Shown here: positions 6,988 to 13,078 of the stretch, in pieces
How the letters are laid out: every line of letters starts with the position of its first letter
How positions within the stretch are numbered: the stretch's first letter is position 1
DNA from: an uncultured Lachnospiraceae bacterium
GTDB lineage: Bacteria > Bacillota > Clostridia > Lachnospirales > Lachnospiraceae
Reading direction: 5' to 3'
Assembly: GCA_910584965.1 (NCBI GenBank)
Contig: CAJUDZ010000054.1
Coordinates: 1-13,078 of the forward strand
Length of the DNA: 13,078 nt
Notes under the pieces: model-generated
Databases searched by the model: none
What the model was told of the DNA's origin: nothing
Seen by the model: only the letters and a program-made list of their open reading frames with translations
Program-made: the position numbers and the translations under genes

Positions 6988-7106
6988 TGACACCGCATAA
7001 CAGGCAACGGTTTATTACCCTATTGCAGATAGAATATCACTGTTGCCGCTCTTCTCTTATAATTTGTTGCTCTTTGCAGTAATAATTTTATTCATCAGAT
7101 TATTCA

Positions 7107-7135
7107 TTGACATTATTTTCTGTAAAATATAAAAT
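7107..7135 (+). promoter_or_regulatory. Strong sigma-A promoter
   Basis: A perfect -35 TTGACA (7107-7112), a 17-bp spacer and the -10 TAAAAT (7130-7135, five of six) lie about 40 bases upstream of the gene at 7174. A second TATAAT at 7142-7147 lacks a good -35 box. The rest of the 186-base gap (6988-7106) holds no gene, only a weak 6-bp inverted repeat. Confidence 0.7.
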
Positions 7136-7173
7136 TGTTTATATAATCTTAATAATACGGAGGATAATATATT

Positions 7174-7857
7174 GTGGCTAATTTAATGAAGTTATGTGGT
7201 AAATGTATAAAATGGACCAGCGAAGATATCACAAAATGTCCTATGTGTGGAAATAGATTAATTGAAGCACGTTTAAGCAAGATTTATTGGGATAAAATTT
7301 CAGACGACGAAAAAAAAGAATACACACAAAAATATCTAAAAAGTGGTGAATCTATACCGGAAGAGCCAGATAAGAATTTATCCGATGACGCTGTCTTTCA
7401 ATTAAAAGGATATAATGGACAATTATATGTATATGAGGATAAGTTATTAATTGAACGGAAAGGATTTTGGGGAATGCTCACAAATGGTTTAGCTGGTAGT
7501 AAAACAATACCAATGAGCAGTATTCAAAACATTCAATTCAAAAAAGCCAGTGCGTTTATTAAAGGCTTCATCCAATTTGGAATTTTAGGGGGCGTTGAAA
7601 AGCAACAAGGTTTAACTGGTGCTATTGATGATGAAAATTCAATTGTATTTTTAGAAGAATGCAATCAAAAAGCAGAAGAAATAAAAAATTATATTGAGAA
7701 AATCATTTTATCAAGATGTAACCATTCATCATCAAATCGAAACGCAGATAATTTTTCTGTTGCTGATGAAATTCTTAAATTAAAACAATTGGTTGATATG
7801 GGAATATTAACACAAGACGAATTTAATTCAAAAAAGAAACAACTTTTAGGAATATAA
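7174..7857 (+). CDS. Zinc-ribbon / PH-like / SHOCT-domain protein (227 aa)
   Basis: Three parts can be read. Residues 8-26 form a zinc ribbon (C8-x2-C11-x10-C22-x2-C25-G). Residues about 75-180 resemble a bacterial PH-like (DUF4429-type) domain, with a YNGQLYVYEDKLLIERKGFW strand pair and a GSKTIPMSSIQNIQFK segment. Residues about 193-227 are a C-terminal SHOCT helix hairpin (EILKLKQLVDMGILTQDEFN). SHOCT domains are short oligomerisation or interaction modules, and PH-like domains often bind membranes or proteins. The start is GTG 7174, with GGAGG ten bases upstream and a strong promoter before it. The gene is very AT-rich compared with the phage genes to the left, suggesting separate acquisition. 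It ends just before the long palindrome at 7872-7928. Proteins of this architecture occur in phages and their hosts without an established function. Confidence 0.8.
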   Translation: MANLMKLCGKCIKWTSEDITKCPMCGNRLIEARLSKIYWDKISDDEKKEYTQKYLKSGESIPEEPDKNLSDDAVFQLKGYNGQLYVYEDKLLIERKGFWGMLTNGLAGSKTIPMSSIQNIQFKKASAFIKGFIQFGILGGVEKQQGLTGAIDDENSIVFLEECNQKAEEIKNYIEKIILSRCNHSSSNRNADNFSVADEILKLKQLVDMGILTQDEFNSKKKQLLGI

Positions 7858-7871
7858 ACCTGTTCGACTGT

Positions 7872-7928
7872 GGCTGAGGCAATTATTAAAAAACTTGCAC
7901 TGGCATATTTTTAATAATCGCTTCAGCC
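7872..7928. terminator. Long imperfect palindrome between convergent genes (bidirectional terminator or mobile-element relic)
   Basis: Arms of 21 bases (7872-7892 and 7908-7928) pair at 19 positions, plus one G-U pair and one mismatch, around a 15-base loop. The inner arm ends are A5 and T5. It lies 15 bases after the stop of the plus-strand gene and about 55 bases past the stop of the convergent minus-strand gene, so it can serve both as a terminator. It is longer than most terminators, and its inner U-run sits within the stem instead of after it, so a small non-autonomous mobile element or terminal repeat relic remains possible. Confidence 0.6.
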
Positions 7929-7970
7929 TCAAAAGCCATAAAGTGATAGTAATTAAAACTGAATACCGAA

Positions 7971-8010
7971 TATGCCTTCCTTTCATTGAATGTGCCTCCC
8001 TTTCATTCTG
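7971..8010. repeat. 20-bp tandem duplication across the stop of the minus-strand permease gene
   Basis: GCCTTCCTTTCATT (7974-7987) and GCCTCCCTTTCATT (7994-8007) are 13/14 identical with a 20-bp period. One unit encodes the last residues of the minus-strand permease (MKGRHIQ); the other straddles and follows its stop. On the minus strand each unit contains a purine-rich, Shine-Dalgarno-like AAAGGGAGG or AAAGGAAGG. Confidence 0.55.
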
Positions 8011-8849
8011 CTGATTACCGTTTCCTTATAATTTGCGGTCACACATAATACACTGAGGCTTACGATTGCAATCATGAAAAATTTCTCCGCGTACGCCAGA
8101 TTGATTCCCCATTTTGGTGCAAAACCATTAAATAATTCCAGCCGAGTCAGACTTACCGGTGAAAATCCATATGCCCAGTCCAGCCAGTCATTTGAAATAC
8201 AGATATCCAAAACGGCGATTAGCGCCCCTGCGAATGTTCCTGCTGATTTAGCAGTTATCTTATTTCCAAAATAGATCAGCAATCCAATACACAGAATACA
8301 GGAAAATTCCAGCAGGATACTTATAACCAGCGCATCGACAGGTTCATATTGCCGCATAATATTCTGAGAAACCGACAATTTCACGCCAAAATCTGCTCCG
8401 GCATTTGTCTTCCCCAGCGTCCCCCAAATCTTGCCCCATTCGTTTGACCATGTAATATGCCCGAGAAAAGGAATAATCGCTGCAATCACCAGACTGGCGA
8501 TATAAAGAATCGACGTTTTTAAAATATAAAGAATCTGCCCCAATCCCCATGACAGTTTTCCTGCCCTGGAAATCATATATTGATAGGATTCATCCTCAAA
8601 TGGGGCATTACAGAACAAAATAACTGCACACGCCGCTATAACAAACTGAATCCTGTAATTATTGATTAAAAACACAAATGCAAACGGTGTGGCATCTATA
8701 TGCACGCTCTGGCTGAAGGTTAATACAGCAGAAAGGCTTTCCATCACATACAACACAACAATTATCAGGATAAACGGTATTCTGACATTTTTCCACAATA
8801 TTCTCATATTATATCTTGATACCTTATTTGCTTTCATAAAACATTCCAT
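7983..8849 (-). CDS. ABC-2-type membrane subunit, second of a pair (288 aa)
   Basis: This is a polytopic membrane protein with about six hydrophobic segments (roughly residues 24-46, 57-80, 106-129, 172-194, 203-219, 257-272), as expected for the membrane half of an ABC exporter or peptide-resistance transporter. Between segments 2 and 3 it has NAPFEDESYQYMISRAGKLS, which matches the spacing of a motif in the upstream partner (PFAASFCEERKSRAVAYIVS, then REG). Start: ATG 8849, with GAGAGGA seven bases upstream, which makes the gene overlap its upstream neighbour by 26 bases and implies translational coupling; ATG 8837 is an alternative. No ATP-binding motif is present. It is the last gene of the minus-strand operon. 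Likely function: membrane channel of a transporter using an ATPase encoded elsewhere, or a sensor/immunity component. Confidence 0.75.
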   Translation of the reverse strand: MECFMKANKVSRYNMRILWKNVRIPFILIIVVLYVMESLSAVLTFSQSVHIDATPFAFVFLINNYRIQFVIAACAVILFCNAPFEDESYQYMISRAGKLSWGLGQILYILKTSILYIASLVIAAIIPFLGHITWSNEWGKIWGTLGKTNAGADFGVKLSVSQNIMRQYEPVDALVISILLEFSCILCIGLLIYFGNKITAKSAGTFAGALIAVLDICISNDWLDWAYGFSPVSLTRLELFNGFAPKWGINLAYAEKFFMIAIVSLSVLCVTANYKETVISRMKGRHIQ

Positions 8850-9639
8850 CTTTAAGTCCTCTCGCCATCTTTCTCGTAAAAACACATCCCATCAGAAAAG
8901 CCAAAACACCTGAAACAATGGCAGCAATCATAACTGTGTATCCACTGTCTTTAATCACGGTTCTGCCTATCAAAATCTGATCAAGCCGCCATTTATCATC
9001 AATGGATAACATCTGGCTTATCCTGACAATCACATAGCTCCCAAAAAACGGAAACATCGTAATGACTAATCTGTCCGTTAAATATAATGATGCAAACAGG
9101 GAAACTCCAGCCCATATCATTCCACGCATAAATCCAAGCGCTGCCTCTGTCATGCAGTAACGAACCGGGGAATGAACCGCCAGCCATTTATGGAATAAAT
9201 CTGTGGTATCGGCAGCTGATGCTTCATAATAATCACTTGTCATTGGAAATCTCGTACGCAAAAACAGGATCAGCAAAACCGTACCAAATGCAACAACCAG
9301 TCCGCCCATCAGGATATTTACGATATATTTCACAACACTATATCTTCGCATTCCCTCTCTGGAAACAATATAAGCAACCGCCCTGCTCTTTCTTTCCTCG
9401 CAAAAACTGGCTGCAAAAGGAAGTGTCGCAAAAACTGGCAATATATATTTTCTGCACATTCCTCCGAAGGCGGAATTGCTCGTAAAATAATATACACACC
9501 AGACGCTATTGCCGCTTTGCATTGCACTTATCAAATCATTCCATGAATCAAAGCAAATGCAAAACATAACGCCAATAATTGCTATAACAGCGCTTATATT
9601 TATTGTCCTTTTCCATTCATTTATGAATACTCTTTTCAC
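8824..9639 (-). CDS. ABC-2-type membrane subunit, first of a pair (271 aa)
   Basis: The start is GTG 9639, whose GTGA overlaps the TGA stop of the lipoprotein gene; GAGAGG lies seven bases upstream. The protein has an N-terminal MKRVFINEWKRT stub and then about six hydrophobic segments (roughly 14-33, 66-82, 104-127, 168-190, 192-213, 232-256). This matches the permease half of ABC-2-type exporters. The cytoplasmic loop after segment 2 carries EERKSRAVAYIVSREG, a conserved-looking coupling motif that also occurs in degenerate form in the neighbouring subunit, so the two are probably distant paralogues forming a heterodimer. No nucleotide-binding domain is encoded in this operon. Related permease pairs occur in bacteriocin immunity and antimicrobial-peptide efflux systems of Bacillota; the substrate here is unknown. 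Confidence 0.8.
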   Translation of the reverse strand: MKRVFINEWKRTINISAVIAIIGVMFCICFDSWNDLISAMQSGNSVWCVYYFTSNSAFGGMCRKYILPVFATLPFAASFCEERKSRAVAYIVSREGMRRYSVVKYIVNILMGGLVVAFGTVLLILFLRTRFPMTSDYYEASAADTTDLFHKWLAVHSPVRYCMTEAALGFMRGMIWAGVSLFASLYLTDRLVITMFPFFGSYVIVRISQMLSIDDKWRLDQILIGRTVIKDSGYTVMIAAIVSGVLAFLMGCVFTRKMARGLKDGMFYESK

Positions 9640-10775
9640 GAAATTTCCTCTCCTGTGATTGCGTTAAACCGAATTGAATATCTGCTGTCTTCAACCGATT
9701 GTCCATCTACTTCAAAATCAACGCACCATACCGGAATCAGTTCCATCTCTGTAAAAGAATCTTCCCTCAGAAGCGGGAAATACTCCATCCAGATATTCTT
9801 TGCCCTAAACTCGCTTGTTAAAATCACATCGCCGAATTTTTTCATGATTGCTTCTTTGATACCGTCCTCACCTATGATAACCGCTTCCTTCTGATGTTCC
9901 TCAGAAGGCTCAAACATTCCCATCATGGTTATCATTTCAATCCCGTTATTTGACAGCAATGCCGTTACAGTAGCCGGATATGCCAGAAATCTCTCACTTG
10001 TCTGCCTCAGATTTGGCTCATTTCGGTATACGGGAATCCCATTTACATTCATTCGGAAAATAATCCTATATACTTCCAGATCTTCTTGAAATGTATCGCT
10101 TCCATATCCCTTTGCCGACAAAAACTGATAGTCGCTATCTTCCATAATTGCTTTTTTCACATTCTCAAAATCCGATTGATTCATAGCAGTCACATCGAAA
10201 GCTTCCGGTTCTCCACCCACGCCAAGCATCTCTATAAAGCTCTGCAGCCCTGCAATGGCCTCTTCTTTAGACATAAAAGACAGATCCCTGTCATCTGTCA
10301 ATCCCATCTCCCCCGCATAGAAACAATAGGTGTCCAAATGGGTTGCCATATCATTTCTTTGATAAGTAAGGGATCCCCCCGTAAATTCGTCGCTCCCATC
10401 ATCAAAAACAAGGTTTCCTTCCGTATTTTGCCCTGTTGATATTGTCGATATTGCCTCCTGTACGATATCATAGTCAAAGCTTTTTAACTGCGTAACATAC
10501 TCATAAAGGTTATTTTCCGGCATTTTCAATTCTGCACTGATGAACAAATTTTCATCCAGTTTTTCATCTACAAAAACTGTTGCGTCCTGTTCATCTCCGA
10601 CATTCATATTTGTTTCATCCTGTGTTTCAACCGTTTGCGTGTCTGCTTCTGTACTACCATAGTCAATACTTGGTACTTCTTCCTGAGATGTATTAGCACA
10701 ACCGCCTGATAATGTCAGAAAAACAAGCATACTCATTGAAACTATTACCGTCTTTTTCATCTTTTTCATCACCAT
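9636..10775 (-). CDS. Secreted lipoprotein of unknown function, first annotated gene of the permease operon (379 aa)
   Basis: The start is ATG 10775 (MVMKKMKKTV), with GGGGAG eight bases upstream; the in-frame TTG at 10799 has no such support. A signal peptide runs from the Lys-rich N terminus through SMSMLVFLTL to a lipobox SGGC, giving a lipidated Cys26 and an extracytoplasmic protein. An acidic Ser/Thr-rich linker (about 27-70) precedes the folded domain. The C-terminal end, with LIPVWCVDFEVDGQ and then SIRFNAITGEEI, resembles the fold end of YycH/YycI-like and PepSY-like extracellular domains ('F.A.TGE'); this is a weak pattern match. The family is not recognised. Its stop overlaps the start of the permease gene (GTGA), so lipoprotein and permeases are translated together and probably act together at the membrane, for instance as a sensor or substrate-binding part. 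Confidence 0.8.
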   Translation of the reverse strand: MVMKKMKKTVIVSMSMLVFLTLSGGCANTSQEEVPSIDYGSTEADTQTVETQDETNMNVGDEQDATVFVDEKLDENLFISAELKMPENNLYEYVTQLKSFDYDIVQEAISTISTGQNTEGNLVFDDGSDEFTGGSLTYQRNDMATHLDTYCFYAGEMGLTDDRDLSFMSKEEAIAGLQSFIEMLGVGGEPEAFDVTAMNQSDFENVKKAIMEDSDYQFLSAKGYGSDTFQEDLEVYRIIFRMNVNGIPVYRNEPNLRQTSERFLAYPATVTALLSNNGIEMITMMGMFEPSEEHQKEAVIIGEDGIKEAIMKKFGDVILTSEFRAKNIWMEYFPLLREDSFTEMELIPVWCVDFEVDGQSVEDSRYSIRFNAITGEEIS

Positions 10776-10795
10776 TCTTCGGTCTCCCCTTCCTT

Positions 10796-10873
10796 TCAAT
10801 GCAGTAAATTACATTTTTCTTTTTGCTGTCCTGTAAAATCAATGACAATTCCCATTATCCATGTTTCAGTCAT
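10796..10873 (-). CDS. Candidate 25-aa peptide ORF leading the lipoprotein-permease operon
   Basis: A short frame starts at ATG 10873 with a consensus AGGAGG (10884-10889) ten bases upstream, and stops at TGA 20 bases before the lipoprotein start. It begins MTETWIMGIVIDFTG and ends in a basic QQKEKC segment and LLH. The good ribosome binding site and its position as first cistron support translation; the very short length does not. It could be a leader peptide, a signal peptide for the divergent two-component system, or a chance frame. It is too short for homology to be judged by eye. Confidence 0.4.
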   Translation of the reverse strand: MTETWIMGIVIDFTGQQKEKCNLLH

Positions 10874-10904
10874 GAGTGCAATCCCTCCTGCGCCAAACGA
10901 CACT

Positions 10905-10973
10905 TTTCACCTTTATTTGGTCATCCGGGCAATATTTTTCACTGATTTTTTCTGCTTCTATTTTTTATTTCAC
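10905..10973. promoter_or_regulatory. Three TTTCAC repeats at about 31-32 bp spacing in the divergent region
   Basis: TTTCAC occurs at 10905-10910, 10937-10942 and 10968-10973, preceded by T in the first two cases, so starts are 32 and 31 bases apart, about three helical turns. They lie between the divergent transcription units and upstream of the -35 box at 11013. Direct repeats in phase on one DNA face are typical of LytTR-type or other activator sites, but the motif does not clearly match a known LytTR box, and the region is T-rich. Confidence 0.35.
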
Positions 10974-11012
10974 CCCAAAATCCGCCAAAAAATGTCTTTT
11001 CATGTAAATATT

Positions 11013-11041
11013 TTGTATTCTCCTGACCTTTATTGTATAAT
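11013..11041 (+). promoter_or_regulatory. Predicted promoter of the two-component system genes
   Basis: A perfect -10 TATAAT (11036-11041) is spaced 17 bp from TTGTAT (11013-11018, three of six matches to -35). The strong -10 with a weak -35 suits activator dependence. The leader to the regulator start at 11085 is about 38 bases. Confidence 0.6.
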
Positions 11042-11084
11042 ACAAGGGATAAATGTAGCAAATTACATGAAAAGAGGTATGTAA

Positions 11085-11789
11085 ATGCGAATACTCATCT
11101 GTGACGATGATGCGCTGATCGTTGAACAGCTTCAGAACTATATAAAAAGCTTTTTTGAAAACATTGGTGTGAAATGTCCTGAATTAATCTGCTTTTCTGA
11201 TGGAGAATCTCTGCTGGCAGATCATGGCGAAAAAGATATTCTGTTTCTTGATGTTGAAATGCCCGGAATGAATGGTATCTATGTCGGAAATGAGTTAAAA
11301 AAGAAGAATGATAAAATTATTATTTTTATTGTGACCTCTTATTCTGAATATCTTGATGATGCAATGCGGTTCCGCGTATTCCGATATCTTTCAAAGCCTT
11401 TGGATAAACAACGCTTTTTTCGTAATATGAAAGATGCGGTTGACCTGTATAACACCATAACGGTAAAAATCCCAATTGAAACAAAACAGGGGGTGCACAC
11501 ACTACCTGCATCCTCCGTCATAATGGTAGAAGCAAACGGCCGAAAAATAACGATACATACCACTCTGTGTGATTTTGAATCCATTCACAATATGCAATAT
11601 TGGCTGGAACTCCTCCCTAAAAACCGTTTCTTCCAGACGCATCGCAGTTTCATTATCAATTTTGAACATGTCACGGATTTCGACCATAATCTTGTTCATA
11701 TGGCTGATAATCAGTCCGCTTATCTGACAAAAAGAAAATACAGCTCTTTTAAAAAAGCCTATCTGCTTTATTTAGAAAGTACGAGGTAA
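11085..11789 (+). CDS. LytTR-family response regulator (234 aa)
   Basis: This is a cytoplasmic transcription regulator of a two-component system. The receiver domain (about 1-120) has the acidic pocket CDDD (residues 6-9), phospho-acceptor D56 in ILFLDVEMPGMNG, T84 in FIVTSYSEY and K104 in RYLSKPLD, all in the expected order. The LytTR DNA-binding domain (about 135-230) has the typical ASSVIMVEANGRKI strand pair and the FQTHRSFIINFEHV motif. The length is normal for the AgrA/LytR/VirR type. The start is ATG 11085, with GAGG seven bases upstream. The kinase gene follows after five bases, so they are co-transcribed. LytTR regulators usually bind paired direct repeats and often control bacteriocin, immunity or cell-envelope genes; the divergent lipoprotein-permease operon is the obvious candidate target. 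Confidence 0.9.
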   Translation: MRILICDDDALIVEQLQNYIKSFFENIGVKCPELICFSDGESLLADHGEKDILFLDVEMPGMNGIYVGNELKKKNDKIIIFIVTSYSEYLDDAMRFRVFRYLSKPLDKQRFFRNMKDAVDLYNTITVKIPIETKQGVHTLPASSVIMVEANGRKITIHTTLCDFESIHNMQYWLELLPKNRFFQTHRSFIINFEHVTDFDHNLVHMADNQSAYLTKRKYSSFKKAYLLYLESTR

Positions 11790-11794
11790 AGTAA

Positions 11795-13078
11795 ATGATA
11801 AACACAATCTGCTATTTTTTTAGTTTTCTTGTCGAAGCAATCATACTTTGGCAATACTCCTCCCATTTATTTCCCGCAAAACACTCCCCTCTGAGAAAGT
11901 CAGTCGTACTATGCGGTTTATATTTTATCCTGTTTTGCGTGTCACTGTCTGAATTTATATGGCTTAATGCCATTTTATATTTTTTGTTGACTTTCATTTT
12001 CCTTATGACACAATGTTATCTGAATTGGTATACGGCAGTATTTCATTCTTCTATTCTGACGGCTGTTATGGCAATGAGTGAATTAATTGTTTATGGAATT
12101 ACCAAGCGGTTTGCCCCTCACTTCCTGGAGCATGGCAGGGAATTTTATCATCTTTTATTTTTTGCTGTCTTTAGTAAGCTCATATTCTTTGCTGTTGCTT
12201 ATATACTGATGCACCTGATGCAAAACCCGAAGAAAACAAAAGAAAAATATGATAAATCTGTTTTTCTTCTTGTTTTCATCCCCTTAGCCTCCATCTTTAT
12301 TATGTTTACTTTTATCAATATTGGTGAATCTGTTTCTCTCCCATCGTCACTTGATTGGATGATTGTCGTGAGCGCTGTTTTTTTACTGACTGCAAATCTG
12401 CTCATATTTGAAATCAATCAGTATCATCAGAAGAAAAACATGGAATTTACAGAAATGCAATTACTGCTTCAAAAAGAGTCAGATTTGGCAAAATACTATA
12501 AAATGCTGAATGCACAGAATGAAAACCAGCGTATTTTAATCCATGACATCAAAAAACACCTGCAGTCCATTGATACGCTGAACGAACAAAAGGAATATGC
12601 TAAAATAAGCGCCTACATCCGACAATTGGCACTTTCCTCAGACCTGAAAGAATCTTCCCGGCTGTGTGACCATGAAATGCTAAACTCCATTCTATGTCGC
12701 TATATGCAGCAGTGTAGTGACAATCACATCGCTTTTCACGCCGATATACGAAGCGGAACGACTGATTTTATTGCGGACAACGACCTTACCTCATTGTTCT
12801 GCAATCTGCTCGACAATGCCGTGAATGCGGCTGAAGACATTCCGGAATCGTTTATTGAAATCAGTACAGGCAAAAAAGCAAAAACGCCGTTTACAGTTTT
12901 GACGGTCATAAATTCCTGCCGGACAGATCCTTTCATAATGAAAAACGGCAGTCCGGCTATCAGTATACCCCGCAGCCAAACGCATGGTTTCGGACTTAAA
13001 AGCATCCGCAAAATTGTCGCCAAGTACAATGGAAATATGCAGATATACTACAATTCCGATACGTTGACGTTCCATGCA
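11795..13078 (+). CDS. GHKL-type sensor histidine kinase, 3' end cut by the window
   Basis: The reading from ATG 11795 stays open to the right edge (428 codons); similar kinases are about 430-450 aa, so only the last residues are missing. The N-terminal 205 or so residues are strongly hydrophobic with about six membrane segments, as in AgrC-like peptide sensors. They are followed by a linker coiled coil (about 206-240) and the phosphorylation site LIHDIKKH (H250). The catalytic domain has the N-box CNLLDNAVNAAE (N337, D340, N341) and the G-box THGFGLKSI (about 396-404). The start is supported by GAGG eight bases upstream, inside the end of the regulator gene. It is the cognate kinase of the adjacent LytTR regulator. 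A multi-membrane sensor with no large extracellular domain suits a small-peptide or membrane-stress signal; the signal itself is unknown. Confidence 0.9.
   Translation, partial: MINTICYFFSFLVEAIILWQYSSHLFPAKHSPLRKSVVLCGLYFILFCVSLSEFIWLNAILYFLLTFIFLMTQCYLNWYTAVFHSSILTAVMAMSELIVYGITKRFAPHFLEHGREFYHLLFFAVFSKLIFFAVAYILMHLMQNPKKTKEKYDKSVFLLVFIPLASIFIMFTFINIGESVSLPSSLDWMIVVSAVFLLTANLLIFEINQYHQKKNMEFTEMQLLLQKESDLAKYYKMLNAQNENQRILIHDIKKHLQSIDTLNEQKEYAKISAYIRQLALSSDLKESSRLCDHEMLNSILCRYMQQCSDNHIAFHADIRSGTTDFIADNDLTSLFCNLLDNAVNAAEDIPESFIEISTGKKAKTPFTVLTVINSCRTDPFIMKNGSPAISIPRSQTHGFGLKSIRKIVAKYNGNMQIYYNSDTLTFHA

Noticed and set aside
6988..7106. GGCAAC / GTTGCC inverted repeat after the 6166 gene as a terminator
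   Set aside because: The stem is six bases with a loop of over 30 and there is no T-run directly after it; too weak to report as a terminator.
10842..11084. 80-codon plus-strand frame in the divergent intergenic region
   Set aside because: It has no ribosome binding site, spans the predicted promoter and the repeats, has a composition like translated AT-rich noncoding DNA, and ends exactly at the regulator start only by chance of frame.
1..13078. CRISPR arrays, tRNA or rRNA genes, integrase or transposase genes
   Set aside because: No spaced direct-repeat array, cloverleaf or ribosomal segments were seen, and none of the open frames carries recombinase or transposase motifs.

Overview
The window looks like chromosomal DNA of a Gram-positive gut-type Clostridia, most likely a Lachnospiraceae-like Bacillota. 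The grounds are strong AGGAGG-type ribosome binding sites, sigma-A-like promoters, a LytTR regulator paired with a GHKL kinase, and mobile-element and phage proteins of the kind seen in that family. No rRNA, tRNA, CRISPR array or recognisable transposase or integrase was seen. The sequence is a mosaic of blocks with different orientation and base composition.

Block 1 (about 1-2205, GC-rich, all genes on the minus strand) carries four genes typical of integrative/conjugative element cargo: one cut by the left edge, a 310-aa coiled-coil protein, a 157-aa protein and a 64-aa protein. Each of the three complete genes is followed by its own intrinsic terminator. Two of the intergenic gaps share the same duplicated hairpin-plus-terminator module. 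The second copy has no gene of its own to terminate. It lies inside the first codons of the next open frame, so block 1 stops abruptly at about 2205-2280.

Block 2 (about 2210-6030, plus strand) is phage-derived. It holds a tail tape measure protein that lacks its normal N-terminal part and whose open frame is fused to the block 1 terminator, followed by a small tail-associated protein. Other tail, lysis and head genes are absent, so this is a prophage remnant or an interrupted prophage.

Block 3 (6031-7930, AT-rich, plus strand) has two independently promoted genes: a membrane-anchored protein with a likely beta-sandwich domain, and a zinc-ribbon / PH-like / SHOCT protein. Both resemble prophage or mobile-element accessory cargo. 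The block ends in a long imperfect palindrome.

Block 4 (7974-13078) looks like a self-contained envelope-sensing locus. On the minus strand, a possible 25-aa peptide ORF, a lipoprotein and two overlapping ABC-2-type membrane subunits form a compact operon with no ATPase gene. Divergently, on the plus strand, lies a LytTR response regulator and a GHKL histidine kinase (cut by the right edge, nearly complete). The arrangement suggests that the two-component system controls the divergent lipoprotein/permease operon in response to a peptide or envelope signal; this is inference from layout. This block is the best candidate for an undescribed system.
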